From contig JAUFSD010000010.1 in NCBI GenBank assembly GCA_033030425.1, positions 310,001 through 374,000 of the forward strand: DNA of 64,000 nt, read 5' to 3'. The notes under the pieces were generated by a model. The model was not told the DNA's origin and made no database searches. It saw only the letters and a program-made list of their open reading frames with translations. Source of the stretch: Verpa conica. Its lineage: Eukaryota; Ascomycota; Pezizomycetes; Pezizales; Morchellaceae. Position 1 is the stretch's first letter. Every line of letters starts with the position of its first letter. Made by a program: the position numbers and the translations under genes. Of this stretch, positions 42,401 through 53,266 are shown piece after piece.

Positions 42401-45194
42401 ACTCGTGTCACAAGTATATAGATATTATGATTGGCCAGCGTGCCGGCGAAGCGAAGCCCGTTATCACCGCTCCATGGCCCAAGTTAACTCCCGCTTTCTT
42501 ACAGTAAACGATCCCACCATCAAAAAACGGTCACACACCATGCATTACCGAAAGTGCAAATCTGAAAGAGGACCGCTTGTGGGTAAGGTGAGACTTTGCA
42601 CTTACTCGTAATTGCAAGACGTTTCCGGAATGGCCTGCTATTGCATACCATACAAAAATTATGCCAAGTCTAGTATTTTGTATGGTATGCAATAGCAGGC
42701 CATTCCGGAAACGTCTTGCAATTACGAGTAGTCATATTGGATGACTGCGAATGCACGCGGGAGTCTCCATCGATCAGCCTCAAAATAAACTTTTTGTTCT
42801 CATGCAGCAGGTAACCACGTGCGCCTCATGCTGCTGGTTAGTGAGCAACTATGGGAGAGAAGAAAATCTCTTCCACGATAATTGTATGATTGAGGCGTCT
42901 GCATGATTGGCTGGTATTAAGTCTAGGAAATATTTCAGTCAAAACTTAGCTATGTTTAGCTATGGGCTGGAGTACCTCAATTCGCTTGTGCGCCCACGAA
43001 CACTGAAGCCTTCGATCACACTTTGGGTAATTAATAGTCCTGGATACTGGCTCCTCTTTGCTATCTGTATGGCCTGACTTCTGAGGTGGTGTTAGGACTT
43101 GCTATATAGGACAAAACCTGATAGTTTTATCGGGTTATCGGGGGACATACCAGATTAAACTCCGGATTAATCGGCCTTCAAAATTTCCACTAATCCCAAC
43201 AACCGAGTGCCATCCACACCGATGATTGATACAGCTGACCTTTACAGTTCAAGTTTTTTCACTACTATTTTTTCACCTGCAGGTGTGGTTTATTTTGCAC
43301 TAGCCTTTGCCACAGTATCGAGAATTTTCAAGTGCTGTTGATACGAGATCATAGTAGTGGCCTCAGACATGCTAGACTCAAGCTTGATCGGGCCCAAGAC
43401 CAATATTCTTTGTGTTTCGATGGCAATAATGCACATTGGTGAATCAAAACCCCACAGACCTCAATTGAGATAAATAGACTCGTATCAGTAACAACCCCGC
43501 ACCATCCCACGTTAGACTTCAGATTCAGAATGATGATGGTTTCTTAAATTGTGGCACCCGTTGGACTAGTCTATATGCGTTTACGCACATACCTAGTCCT
43601 AGTGATAGGCTTGACCCTGCTGTCTTTCTAGTAAAATTCAATGTGGCACAATTGTCAGCTTCCTAATTATGCAGGAGCCAAAAAAAAGGCACACGGGTAA
43701 TCCCCCCATCGAGGCTTCACTATTGATAACGGATAGCTGTCCGAGGTATGACCCCATAAGGATCCCAACCCTAGCCCTAGCGTGTGCAGAGTGATTCAAC
43801 ATGACTAAGGAGCCGTGAAAGATCTTCTTGCGGCTCTTTGCTGGATACACGGGTCCGCTCCCAGGCTGCCAAGTGATGATTGTCTTGTAATCGGACCAAC
43901 CATATGCACTCTTGGCAGGTCTAATCCTATATATAGCGAGACAGCTCCCCTCATCCCTTAGTCAATCACCACACACAAATAGTAATTGGGTTCGCAAATC
44001 TCCCCACGATGTTCTGCCTCACTTTGCATCCAGAATTCCTACTCTCATGGGCCCAAAGCTCTATGGCGAGTGGGGCACAGTCATATAGCTGCTAAATGGA
44101 CTTAGCGTATGAACTGCAGCGAGTTTAAAAATTCTTTTCTGGAGGTCTGGTGTATTTATATATAGACTCGGTCTTACATGGTGCCCATCGCTCTATTTCT
44201 TACTTAGGCATGTCATTGAATAAATGTTCCGAGCCATCCGCTTACTGGGACAGGTCATTGAATAAAGTTCCGGGCCTTCCGCTTGCTGCTAAACAAATAG
44301 GGTAAATATGATGTAGGTCTGCCAGGAGCGGGGCAAGGAACAACCATTGAATTTACGGCAATGAGCTTGGGGGGTACCTGCTAAAAAAGGCAGATGTATA
44401 TTCTGAGGTTCTTTCCACATGGACACAGCCAGCTAGGGAGCCTAACTATGTTCATGTACCTGATGTAGTCTCATTTGTAAACATATTTGGGTGCTTATAG
44501 TCTCAGTTCGCTGGGCCTATGGACCTAGGTAAAACCTGGCCGATCCCCTTATCGAATACCTGGATCCTAGCCCGACGATCGGCAATTATTAACCAAGACG
44601 TTATGCCATCGCGAATCAGGTGTCCCACCAGAGTTACCTCCGGTTGGCGTGACCCTAGCCTTACAGCGTAACGTGCGGGACTGTTTCTTACACCTTAAAT
44701 AAAATTATCGGGATATTGCATGCTCAAGTGAAGTTTTTCAGGATCGCTACTGATACGAAGCCATTGCTTTTTAACACGTCAGTACGACCGTAGTTGTGAC
44801 AAATGGGCAGTGCAACCTACTGTGATACGGCCACACCAAGAATAGTAACATGGTGGACAGGTCTGCCTCACAACCTCGTACTACCGTTTCGATCTTAGAC
44901 CCAAGTCTTTACCTCGTGGTCTCCATTCAGCCGCTCTCACGACTGCCTAAACTGTCCATTGGCTCCTTTTTAATCCGAGACGTTGATCGTCTCCACAGGT
45001 CAGAGAGATTAAGACACCGCTCTCTTTTTGTGTTGGAACTTACTTCCAGCCGGGTAAGCTCGGCACATAGCCTTTGTACCCGTAGGTTATATACATAATG
45101 GTGCCTACCCAACTTTGTAAGTAATAGTAGGTTCTGGACAATTTCGCAGAGTTCTTGAGAATCTTCCCTTTTTTTTTCACTTTGGAAAGAAAAA
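39487..45194. other. 5.7-kb gene desert
   Basis: No frame on either strand shows a domain, signal peptide or consistent splicing. The only structured element is the perfect hairpin at 42603-42730 (listed separately). Composition is mixed AT-rich, consistent with old decayed repeats. Confidence 0.45.
42603..42730. mobile_element. Perfect hairpin with 55-bp arms (MITE-like)
   Basis: Arms 42603-42657 and 42676-42730 are exact inverted copies separated by 18 nt. The ends read TACTCGTAATTGC, so the outermost bases are TA on both sides, compatible with TA-targeting (Tc1/mariner-type) insertion. No mismatch in 55 bp means it is young or kept perfect by its structure. It could give a long hairpin RNA if transcribed. 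Confidence 0.8.
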
Positions 45195-46159
45195 ATGATC
45201 ACAGAAATGTACGAGAAGTCTAACGTGCTTGAACGCTCAGCAAGTGCGAGCACCGGTTCAGACACTTCGTTCCGCACCATGAAGAAAGTCGTATCCAACA
45301 ACCGCTCCCGTGCGTGGCTCATCATTAGGGTAATCCAGATAATCGTCTGCGTCGTGGTACTTATCCTATCGGTTTTTCTGTTGTTTGCCTGTTTGAACAG
45401 CAACCACACCTGGTTTAATTACCACGGTGATGGCAAATTGGTAGTTGAGGGATCATTCGAACGGACCGATCTCGGGATCTTTTTCTCGGTTTTTATTATT
45501 CTTGCAGTGGTCAGTACTATAGCTAACAATCCGACTCAAAATACGGAAGCCCTCTTTATTATAACTATGATTATTATCGACTTTTTTCAATTTATCTAAT
45601 TGGTTAACCTAACTGCGTTTCATTTAGGCAAGCCTTTCTTTACTCTCATCGCTCATCTCACTCATAACTTACTGCTGCCACCGCCTTAGCATCAAGTTGA
45701 TTATTTTCTGGGACTTTTTGATGGCAATAGGATGGATGGTCTGTTCTGTTTTCACGGGCGTCTTCATCTCCGACCAGAGGGGTTGGAGCGTAGACTACTG
45801 GGTGATGGATCTTTATAAACTCAACCTGGTCCTTAGTATCATCACAATGTAAGCCATTAACTCCATCCTGGGTGGCTATACTAGTTTAACACATACACAG
45901 TATACTATTCGTCGCTTCCGCCGGTCTAGGAATTCGTCTGCACCAGCACTCAAAGAGAAGAGCTAGCTCAATGTACAACACTATCCGTACACCCTCTCCA
46001 CCGTATACGGCAAACCAAGATGAAAAACACCCAGGTACTCTCGGTAAAGCGTACAAAAGCTATAGCAACCACATAACTCCTCCACCACCGAATTATAGAC
46101 CCTCCGGTGAATGGGAGGCCGTCATACTCGATGGGAAAAATGATCTTCGTAAGAATTAG
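45195..46159 (+). CDS. MARVEL-like four-helix membrane protein, 264 aa
   Basis: Exons are 45195-45509, 45628-45848 and 45901-46159. Introns are 118 nt (GTCAGT...TTTAG, branch CCTAAC) and 52 nt (GTAAGC...ACACAG). Phases agree, 265 codons. An alternative donor 3 nt upstream (GTGGTC) would drop one Val. Four hydrophobic helices: WLIIRVIQIIVCVVVLILSV, the exon 1/2 junction helix (FFSVFIILAV joined to ASLSLLSSLISLITY), IIFWDFLMAIGWMVCSV, and the exon 2/3 junction helix. The order short cytosolic N-terminus, four helices, long proline-rich C-tail (TPSPPYTANQ, TPPPPNYRPSGEW) is typical of fungal MARVEL proteins, which organise plasma-membrane domains. PPxY-type motifs in the tail could recruit a Nedd4-type ubiquitin ligase (inference). 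Confidence 0.65.
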
Positions 46160-47505
46160 GGGAAATATACCCTTTTACCTGGCTACACCTGCCTGAGCTT
46201 TTCCTTTTGTATATCTCCTTCTCCTTCTTTTTCCCCCTAGTGGGGCTGGTGGTGTATCTTTTTTTTTGTTCTTTTTGGTCTGGCTGTGGGATTTTCCTTT
46301 GTGCTGATTATGGTCGGTCTTTGTCTGTGCGTGGGATATTGTTACCTTGGAATCTACCCAGAAAGCTAAACCTATGGAATATATATATATAAATTCGTAA
46401 ACAAAAACCTGGCCTATGATATTATGCTCTTGCAGATTTATCTTCCCGTGTTATAGAGATGCTTATGTAGGGAATTCAATAAGCCCACATCAGCGCCACA
46501 TCAGCGCCACATACTCGAGGGCATATAAAGTTTCCAGTGGCTGGTATGATAGAGTCTGACTTGAAAAGAATTACAGTGTCTGTGTGGCTTTTCATGATCT
46601 CAGATAAGCATTGTGAGTGAAGCACGTATAATCACTCGACATACTAGGCTGAGTGTGCATTGTACCTCACTAACTATATGCCGTTCATATAGTTCTTTAG
46701 AGGCGAATATGAGGGTAGGCCAGGGTTTCAATTGAGGAACCCCATAAAAGTAAGCCTTAAGACACATAGACAGAGCCAGCAACCCCAATCTATATAGGCC
46801 CTATCAAACAAGGACCCATTATAGAGCCTACTATAGGCAAGACAAGGAACCCGGTTTAGCCAAGGCCCAGACTTCGTTGATTGGTAGAACCCTATCTGGT
46901 CAAGTAGTACCAATATTGACTCACCTAGATCTCGGGGGTCCCGCTCGAACTTAAGATTCGAAAGATCGTTGGAGCCGATGAGTCAAAGAAATTGACTGTT
47001 AATATAGCGAGGAAAGATATCATATATCCGGCTGGCTTACCGAGATCGAAGTTGTGTAGTCCCAATATTACGGTCCACAGAATATGCTGTGGACCGGTTA
47101 CCGTCGTATAAGTAGTGTTCTTGTTCCTCGGTGCTTGGGAAACCCACCAAATTAAAATGGAAAACCTAAAATCAAGAGAATGATCAAGATGGGATAACAC
47201 AAGCCCGGGGGTATAATCATTCGTCATGGTCCAAGATCTCGTGCTCTGATCTGCTTGTCTAGAGATGGAAGAGGTATGTCATCAATCGTTAAACGATAAA
47301 TTGGGATATACTTTAACCTCAGAGGTACATTTACATATAAACCTCGAATACAGAGAACATCGTTTCACCCAAGATCCAAATGCAGAAGTAGAATCCAGGT
47401 TCGTACTTCTAGAATCGAGGGATGCTTTGGCTGAACCTTTGATAAAGTTCTGCTCGTGTCTACATCAGCTGGCTCTCTACATCATCTGGTCACTATGGCA
47501 GAGTG
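46160..47505. other. Intergenic stretch, short repeat only
   Basis: No supported gene. A 13-bp direct repeat (ACATCAGCGCCAC, twice) lies at about 46487-46512. Short frames near 46600-47230 (minus) and 47265-47519 (plus) lack any recognisable pattern. Confidence 0.4.
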
Positions 47506-47512
47506 TATATAA
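47506..47512 (+). promoter_or_regulatory. TATA box of the chitin deacetylase gene
   Basis: TATATAA lies 137 nt before the ATG at 47649. A CT-rich leader with CACCGTCCATCTCCACC follows. Confidence 0.5.
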
Positions 47513-47648
47513 CGTATAGCTGCCCTGTAGCCTGTGACGACAGACCATCCCACATAGCGTGAGCTATCACTCGGATACATACCCAGACATCACCGTCCAT
47601 CTCCACCCTCTTCCACCAGCGGCAATCATCCCTCACAGTGGAGTTGAG

Positions 47649-49039
47649 ATGGCTTTCAAATACCCCACGATCCATCTCTCAGTGCTCATTTTGCTCATCT
47701 CGCTCATCAGCTCTACACTTGCAACCCCGCTTATTCCTCGTGACTCTCCTAATAACCGCTGCGGTCCCCAGTTTGGTGGTAATTCCTGCAACGCCGTTGG
47801 GTCAGTGAACCGGTGTTGCTCTCAGTACAATTACTGCGGTGATAGCTCTGCACATTGTGGGACTGGCTGTCAACCTGGCTATGGTAACTGTGGTGGGACT
47901 ACTACCTCGCCACCAACAACCCAGCCCTCCATTACACCAAGGCCGAAGTTCGGAAATGTGCCATATGGCGTATCTATTTATTCATGCACTGTTCCTGGGA
48001 CTATTGCGATAACATATGATGATGGACCTTATGAGTGGGTGCCCCCGTTTCCGTAGACTAGTGGTATTATGAGTGATAGCTGATGAAGTGACCGGTGAAG
48101 GTATACAACCGCACTGCTCGATATACTCGCTAAGGAAGGCGTCAAGGTCACATTTTTCATCACGTAAATATACACAGCGCTCTACCGCTAGTTTTTTAAT
48201 CTTGGACCATGTCTCTAATAATTGGGCTCTGCAGGGGTAATAATCTCGATAAAGGTGCAATCGATGCCCCCGGGAGCCGTTGGAGTGGAATAATCAGGAG
48301 AGCGTACAATGAAGGTCATCAGATTGGTTCACATACGTTAGTACCTCTCTGGGCGTTTTTGAAGCGTACTAGGGTTTCCGGTGGGCTGATCTTTCGGAGC
48401 TTGGGCACCTAGATGGACTCATCCGGACATGGATTCCGTTTCGGAGACTGAAAGACGTTTCCAAATGACCCGTAATGAACAAGCTTTCGTGAATATCAGT
48501 ATGTTCCCCTCTTAATGATATTCATGCTTCAGCACTTCTTAATATCATTTGAAAAAAAACAGTTAATCGGTACCCGACTTATATGCGTCCTCCGTACATT
48601 CGCTGCAGTACCCCCTGTGCCCGGACAATGGATGCCCTGGGATACCACATGATAATCTGGGACCTTGATACAGATGACTACAACAACGTCACCCCAGAGT
48701 TGATCCAGAACTCGAAGAATAGAGTGCGTGATGCGATACTTGGCAGTGACCCAAATACTAGGAGCTTTTTGAGTATTGCGTAAGTTGAATCCCTCGGTAG
48801 ATATCAAAGTCTTGGGTATTAGAGCTAAGAAATGGCTAGACACGATATACACTATCAAACGGTGTACAACTTGACTATGTATCAGATTAATTTTGCGAGA
48901 TCGAATGGATATAGGCGTATGGTTGTCCCAGACCCTGAGCTTAGGCTTAATACAGATGGAAACTGACTGTAGAACTGCAGCTGTTACAATTGGGGAATGT
49001 CTTGGCGATCCAGCAAGTAATTGGTATAGGACACAGTAA
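47649..49039 (+). CDS. Chitin deacetylase: CBM18 plus CE4 (NodB), 329 aa
   Basis: Seven exons: 47649-48034, 48101-48163, 48235-48336, 48413-48498, 48563-48779, 48840-48916 and 48981-49039. The six introns are 60-76 nt, all GT-AG; every junction keeps phase, 330 codons. A signal peptide covers about residues 1-26. A hevein-type chitin-binding domain follows (about residues 37-81; NRCGPQFGG, CCSQYNYCG), then a Thr/Pro linker and the NodB domain. All five CE4 motifs are present: TYDDGP (base and metal Asp), SHTWTH (metal His pair), MRPPYIR, WDLDTDD and SIAHDIH (acid His). The enzyme removes acetyl groups from chitin in the wall or extracellular space, making chitosan that evades plant chitinases. 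The start used is the ATG next to the signal peptide. It is convergent with the GPI protein gene 187 bp downstream. Confidence 0.92.
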
Positions 49040-49225
49040 AGTTTGATTGATAGTTGGGAGGCGTTGATTTTATATGAGGGGTATCAGATGGGGAAATGCA
49101 CTTGCTGTTTTTCGCTAGACTTGGAGATGGATATGAAATTACGTTACTCCACATTACAAAAGTACACAAGACGGGAAACCCCCAGCGCGAAATACCTCGC
49201 TATGCATATATGGTGAATAAGATGT

Positions 49226-50333
49226 TTACAAAAGAAGGGATGCTCCAGCAACTGCCATTAAACAAGTTAGGTAAGAAACCAGTGAGGTTGGTATCGGTAT
49301 GACCGATGACCCGCTCGAGTCTGTAGAATCCTGCGTACTCAGATCCGTGATCCCATCGGCGCCGTGGGACGATGTCGAGGGGACGGAAGAAGAGGATATC
49401 TTCTTGTCGACATCTTCGTATGGGTACATTACTCCCAATTGCAGGAACGGGAATGATGAGTTGACGTTGAGGCTGGGGCACACGTCGTGGATCAGATTAA
49501 TGACCTCAGCCTGGGAAGAATTTGAGCCGTGGAAGACCCCTGTGGCGGTAACATCGAGCAGCTCTGACTGCATGAAGCAGGTGGCCTGGTTGCAGAAGGT
49601 CTGATTGCGCTCAATGGCTTCCTCCTTTGTGAGGTGGGAATAGCGGGAAGCCTCGATGGAGGGCCAGACTGCGACATCAGCATCGAGCTCGGTGAGGGTG
49701 CAGTACGAGGTTGTATTACTGTAATATATAAGGATTAGGTGAATGGACTTTTAGTTGAAACAAGGGGGGGCAACAGAAAACTCACAGATCCCTCAAACAC
49801 TTTCCCCAAAAGATATAATTCAACCAGACATGCTCCTCGTCCCTATAGACGAACCCAAACTGTTCCACATCCGGGCCAGCTCCCGGAACTGGCAATCCCG
49901 ACTGATACAGGTATGTCTCAGGATCCTTATAACCCCCCGAGTACATTGCCGAGAACAAAGCGTCGAAGTCGGCACCACACTCGCCCATGATGTTTTTGCG
50001 CCACTTGGACAAGGAGTCGTAGCAGCCCTCGGTGCACACGTCTTTGTAGAGGGTTTCGTAGGCACTCGTGGGGATGTCGGGGTATGTCGTGGTGTAGTTT
50101 ACGAGATCGGGGCCGACAAACATCAGTGAGGTAGAGCAGTTGACTGGCGAAGCGTATGCCTCAGCACAGCCCGAGGAGAGGGCCCGGAGGGGGATTGTGC
50201 CATCGAAGGTCTGGTTCTTGATTGTGATTCCGTTGGAGGGGAATGTGGAGTTGAAGGAGAAGAGGGCGTGGGTTAGGGGTATTAGAGAGATGAGGGAGCT
50301 AGAGGCCAGCAGAAAAGAACGTGGGGATAACAT
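49226..50333 (-). CDS. GPI-anchored cysteine-rich extracellular protein, 346 aa
   Basis: Exon 1 is 50333-49786, the intron 49785-49719 (GTGAGT...TTACAG, 67 nt), exon 2 49718-49226; the joined frame is 347 codons. A signal peptide covers about residues 1-23 (SFLLASSSLISLIPLTHA). The ectodomain has about eight cysteines and many N-glycosylation sites (NSTF, NQTF, NCSTS, NYTT, NTTS). Blocks such as VCTEGCYDSLSKW, GECGAD and FCNQATCF resemble the cysteine-rich segments that flank LysM domains in fungal secreted LysM proteins, though I see no clear LysM itself. The end has a Ser/Thr-rich stalk and a hydrophobic tail (SYLTCLMAVAGASLLL) fitting GPI attachment. It is probably a plasma-membrane or wall protein. 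It is convergent with the chitin deacetylase gene and divergent from the F-box gene. Confidence 0.75.
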
Positions 50334-51030
50334 AGTGGAGAGAGGGAGGACGACAAGAGGGAAGGGAGGATCTAAAGGAGTGACATCCAGTTCCGACGGT
50401 AAAGAGAGCAGAGCAGAGTAGGGGACTCTTGATGTCCCCGGCAGACAGATCGATCAGCTTATGTGGGGTGCATACGGAATAGGGGCTATTGACGGAGATT
50501 AAGGTGTGGCGTGGCCAGGGAGATAAACATGTGGCTGATGTCACGATGCCCGTTGAGCACAACAACGGGTGACAGCACTGCCTGCATGGACAGAAGCCTT
50601 TGTTAATACTTGTTACTGACGGGTGTTTAGTAATTGCACCTATAACATTCATGGTCTAGAGCCTGAATGGCCATTTGGCCTAATATACTATAGGTATATC
50701 ACTGCATCCTGATTTATTACTTTATTTGTGGTCAATCATACCCAGTTTTGTCTTGTTGCGGCTGATGTACGGTTAAATCTACCAACATACTATATCGCCC
50801 ACTGGACACACACAGTAGTAGTACAAATACTTATGTTTCAATCCTACCACTATACCAATGGGGTTTACATCAGGTGCTTCGGTATTCCTGTTTATCGGTC
50901 AGATGAGCCAGCGAATTAAAAAGCCCTCTTCTCGAGCCTTGTCTTGCCTCAGAGTACGAGATATAAATGAGAGATAACAAAGTTTCAATTCCCCCCCCCC
51001 TCCATACCTACTTCACAAACTACTGTAAAG
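50334..51030. promoter_or_regulatory. Divergent promoter region of the GPI and F-box/ankyrin genes
   Basis: 697 bp between two divergent starts. On the F-box side TATAAAT (50962-50968) lies about 65 nt before the ATG, followed by a pyrimidine-rich leader with a C-run. On the GPI side the coding-strand leader is CT-rich (CTCCCTTCCCTCTTG). A short frame (50728-50919) has no support. Confidence 0.5.
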
Positions 51031-51834
51031 ATGTTACAAACACTACCAAACACCACAACATTCATGCATCTCCCAAACGAGCTCCTTTTACAGATCGCCG
51101 GCGATCTTGAAACCAGAGAACTCAATTCCCTCCTCCAGACAAGCCCCTTCTTAGTGGTTCTCCTATCGCCCGTCCTGTTTGAACGGGCTGTAGCAGCCGA
51201 TGCGGTCGTTGTTGCTAGGCGAAAACGTACGGTATTCCACTGGGCGGCGTCACATAATCGACCTTGCCTCATGAAGGCGCTCTTGCAGCGGGGGGCCCGA
51301 ATAAATGCCGCCGACAACGATCGGATGACACCACTCCACTCGGCGGTCATAACCGAGGGCCTTGCTGCAGTCGCATTACTACTAGAGTACGGCGCCGATA
51401 CCGAGGTCTGTAATCAGTATAGATTAACACCACTCCACCTGGCGGTGATACTGGGTAACCGCACGTTGGTTGAAATGCTACTGCAGAAGGGTGCGGATAT
51501 CGAGTCTAGGGGTAATGGCGGCGGCAGGATGAATGCGCTACATTACGGTGCGGCGTTTGGGAATATAGATGTTGTGCAGGCGTTGTTGAGCTGGGGATGT
51601 GATAATCGTGCGGTGGACCTGTGGGGACTTAATGCTATTCAGATTGCGGTCATCAGTAGTCAGACCCAAATGTGTAGATGGCTGTTGGGTGTCGGTGGGT
51701 TTAATACTCATAGGAAGGCTAATGATGCTTCGTACAGGTCATCAGCGGCGTATTATATCAGAATGGTTCGGTCTACATTATCGTTCCATTTGGAAAGGGA
51801 GAATGACCTTTGTAGTGCTTGTCGTGCTAAATAA
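51031..51834 (+). CDS. F-box/ankyrin-repeat protein, 267 aa
   Basis: A single exon. An F-box-like motif opens the protein (about residues 11-50; FMHLPNELLLQIAGDLETRELNSLLQTSP), ending near VLFERAV. Four to five ankyrin repeats follow from about residue 68: TVFHWAASHN, then MTPLHSAVITEGLAAVALLLEYGAD, LTPLHLAVILGNRTLVEMLLQKGAD, MNALHYGAAFGNIDVVQALLSWG and LNAIQIAVISSQTQMCRWLLGVG. In fungi this architecture is a common, expanded class. The F-box would bind Skp1 in an SCF ubiquitin ligase and the ankyrins would bind the target; many members are orphan paralogs. No target is predictable. The last about 45 residues are not a clear repeat and end with CSAC. TATA box at 50962. Confidence 0.85.
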   Translation: MLQTLPNTTTFMHLPNELLLQIAGDLETRELNSLLQTSPFLVVLLSPVLFERAVAADAVVVARRKRTVFHWAASHNRPCLMKALLQRGARINAADNDRMTPLHSAVITEGLAAVALLLEYGADTEVCNQYRLTPLHLAVILGNRTLVEMLLQKGADIESRGNGGGRMNALHYGAAFGNIDVVQALLSWGCDNRAVDLWGLNAIQIAVISSQTQMCRWLLGVGGFNTHRKANDASYRSSAAYYIRMVRSTLSFHLERENDLCSACRAK

Positions 51835-52250
51835 CTGTACTATTATATTGGTACTATCTGGATTCTCAATCTCTGTATTTCAAAGTGCAGATTGCTGGAC
51901 CTATCTAGTAGAAAGACAGATGTGGGCAAATTCTTAGAAATAAGGTCAGAATTTCTAATTATGCAGGTTTACATGGGTTATTGTGTGACGGGGTAGATAT
52001 TCTCACCATATCTTGTTAATCGTATCAATATACTCTACTCAGGTTAATGCGTGATTAATGAAGTTCAGTGTAAAGTGAAGAAGATGATTCTATTAAACCA
52101 GTGGGAAATCTGTCCCCTATTTATACAATAATTCCTTGTTACACAAAATAAATATGAGTCATTCTCGCCGGAATGCTTTTCCTTGTTCCATAAACTTCCA
52201 CAACAAACTAGAAATTTCCATTATCTTAATACATGACTAATACATGACAA
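51835..52250. other. Intergenic stretch, nothing recognised
   Basis: AT-rich DNA between the F-box/ankyrin gene and the short ORF at 52251. No repeat or RNA gene seen. Confidence 0.4.
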
Positions 52251-52721
52251 ATGTACAATTTAACAATTAAGACGGCCAATACCGCAACCGGCTTGATTAG
52301 AAAAGACCCTGGTATTCATCAGGCTATCAAGGACTACCTCACTAAAGTTGTTTTCTCGATACCCGATATACCAGGTGTTGGCCGCCTTGCGCAGACAGTT
52401 ATCTCCAACCACAAAAAAGCAAATAATTGTATACAATTTTCCAAAGCTTTTACTGAGGGGACGTGCTTCCTTCGGACTAGTGGGGCTGGGCGGGGTTCAA
52501 CACCATCTGTTGAAAGTTTCCACAATATTGTGAGGGGACAAAAATAACCGACACCTCTAAACCTGTAAAAACCGATCACCTATTGGGGAACAGCGGGCGA
52601 TAATCACGAGGCAAGACTAGTATCGAGAGACTAGGAACTCAGGGACAAGGTAGGTAAGGTATTGAATGCAAGTTGTTGCGTGAAGAACTAACTAACTGAC
52701 AGAGATGCGTCCCTTTTATAC

Positions 52722-53080
52722 TGTCAAGAACGCCCATTTCCTAGTCTGCCTTATCTGTCTCCTTGTTTCATGTATCGTTTCATATCTCGTAGGATCCCTA
52801 TTATCATTGGTCATGTAAGAAGTACGCCTCGCAGGACGAGACGTCTACAGTTTCATGTAGAAGGAGGTCGCTCCTTCAGTTTCGTATTGTCTCATTGTTG
52901 ATCTCAGCGTCCCTCCAGAAAGGGTATAAAAGGGACGCATCTCTGTCAGTTAGTTAGTTCTTCACGCAACAACTTATATTGTTACCATACCTACCTTGTC
53001 CTTGAGTTCCTAGTCTCTCGATACTAGCCTTGCCTCGTGATTATCGCCTGCTGTTCCCCAATAGGTGATCGGTTTTTACA
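52722..53080 (+). repeat. 5' LTR of gypsy element 2 (359 bp)
   Basis: TG...CA ends. TATA box TATAAAA at 52925-52931. The predicted transcript start is near 52964, where the self-priming sequence ACGCAACAA begins. By eye identical to 59180-59538. Confidence 0.93.
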
Positions 53081-53082
53081 CT

Positions 53083-53091
53083 TTGTTGCGT
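53083..53091 (+). other. Self-priming primer-binding site, element 2
   Basis: TTGTTGCGT, 2 nt inside the 5' LTR, is the exact complement of ACGCAACAA (52964-52972) at the expected 5' end of the transcript. Element 1 has the same arrangement with a related core (GTTGCGT). Confidence 0.6.
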
Positions 53092-53266
53092 CTACCCTAC
53101 GCAGCACCCGATAATCTTCAATCTGGATCAAAACGTATCATTTAATCTAGATAACCTTTTCGGACCCTTATTACAGGAAGTACCAGAAAGGGCAACCAGC
53201 CCCATTACCCCAGACCCCCAATCCAGACCAATAACTCCAGAAACCCCGTTCCAATCCGACAACAGA

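Noticed and set aside
44927..45409. 160-aa minus-strand frame
   Set aside because: Antisense to exon 1 of the MARVEL-like gene, whose splice phases and helices are consistent.
49299..50129. Plus-strand frames of 101 and 124 aa
   Set aside because: Antisense to the GPI-anchored protein gene.
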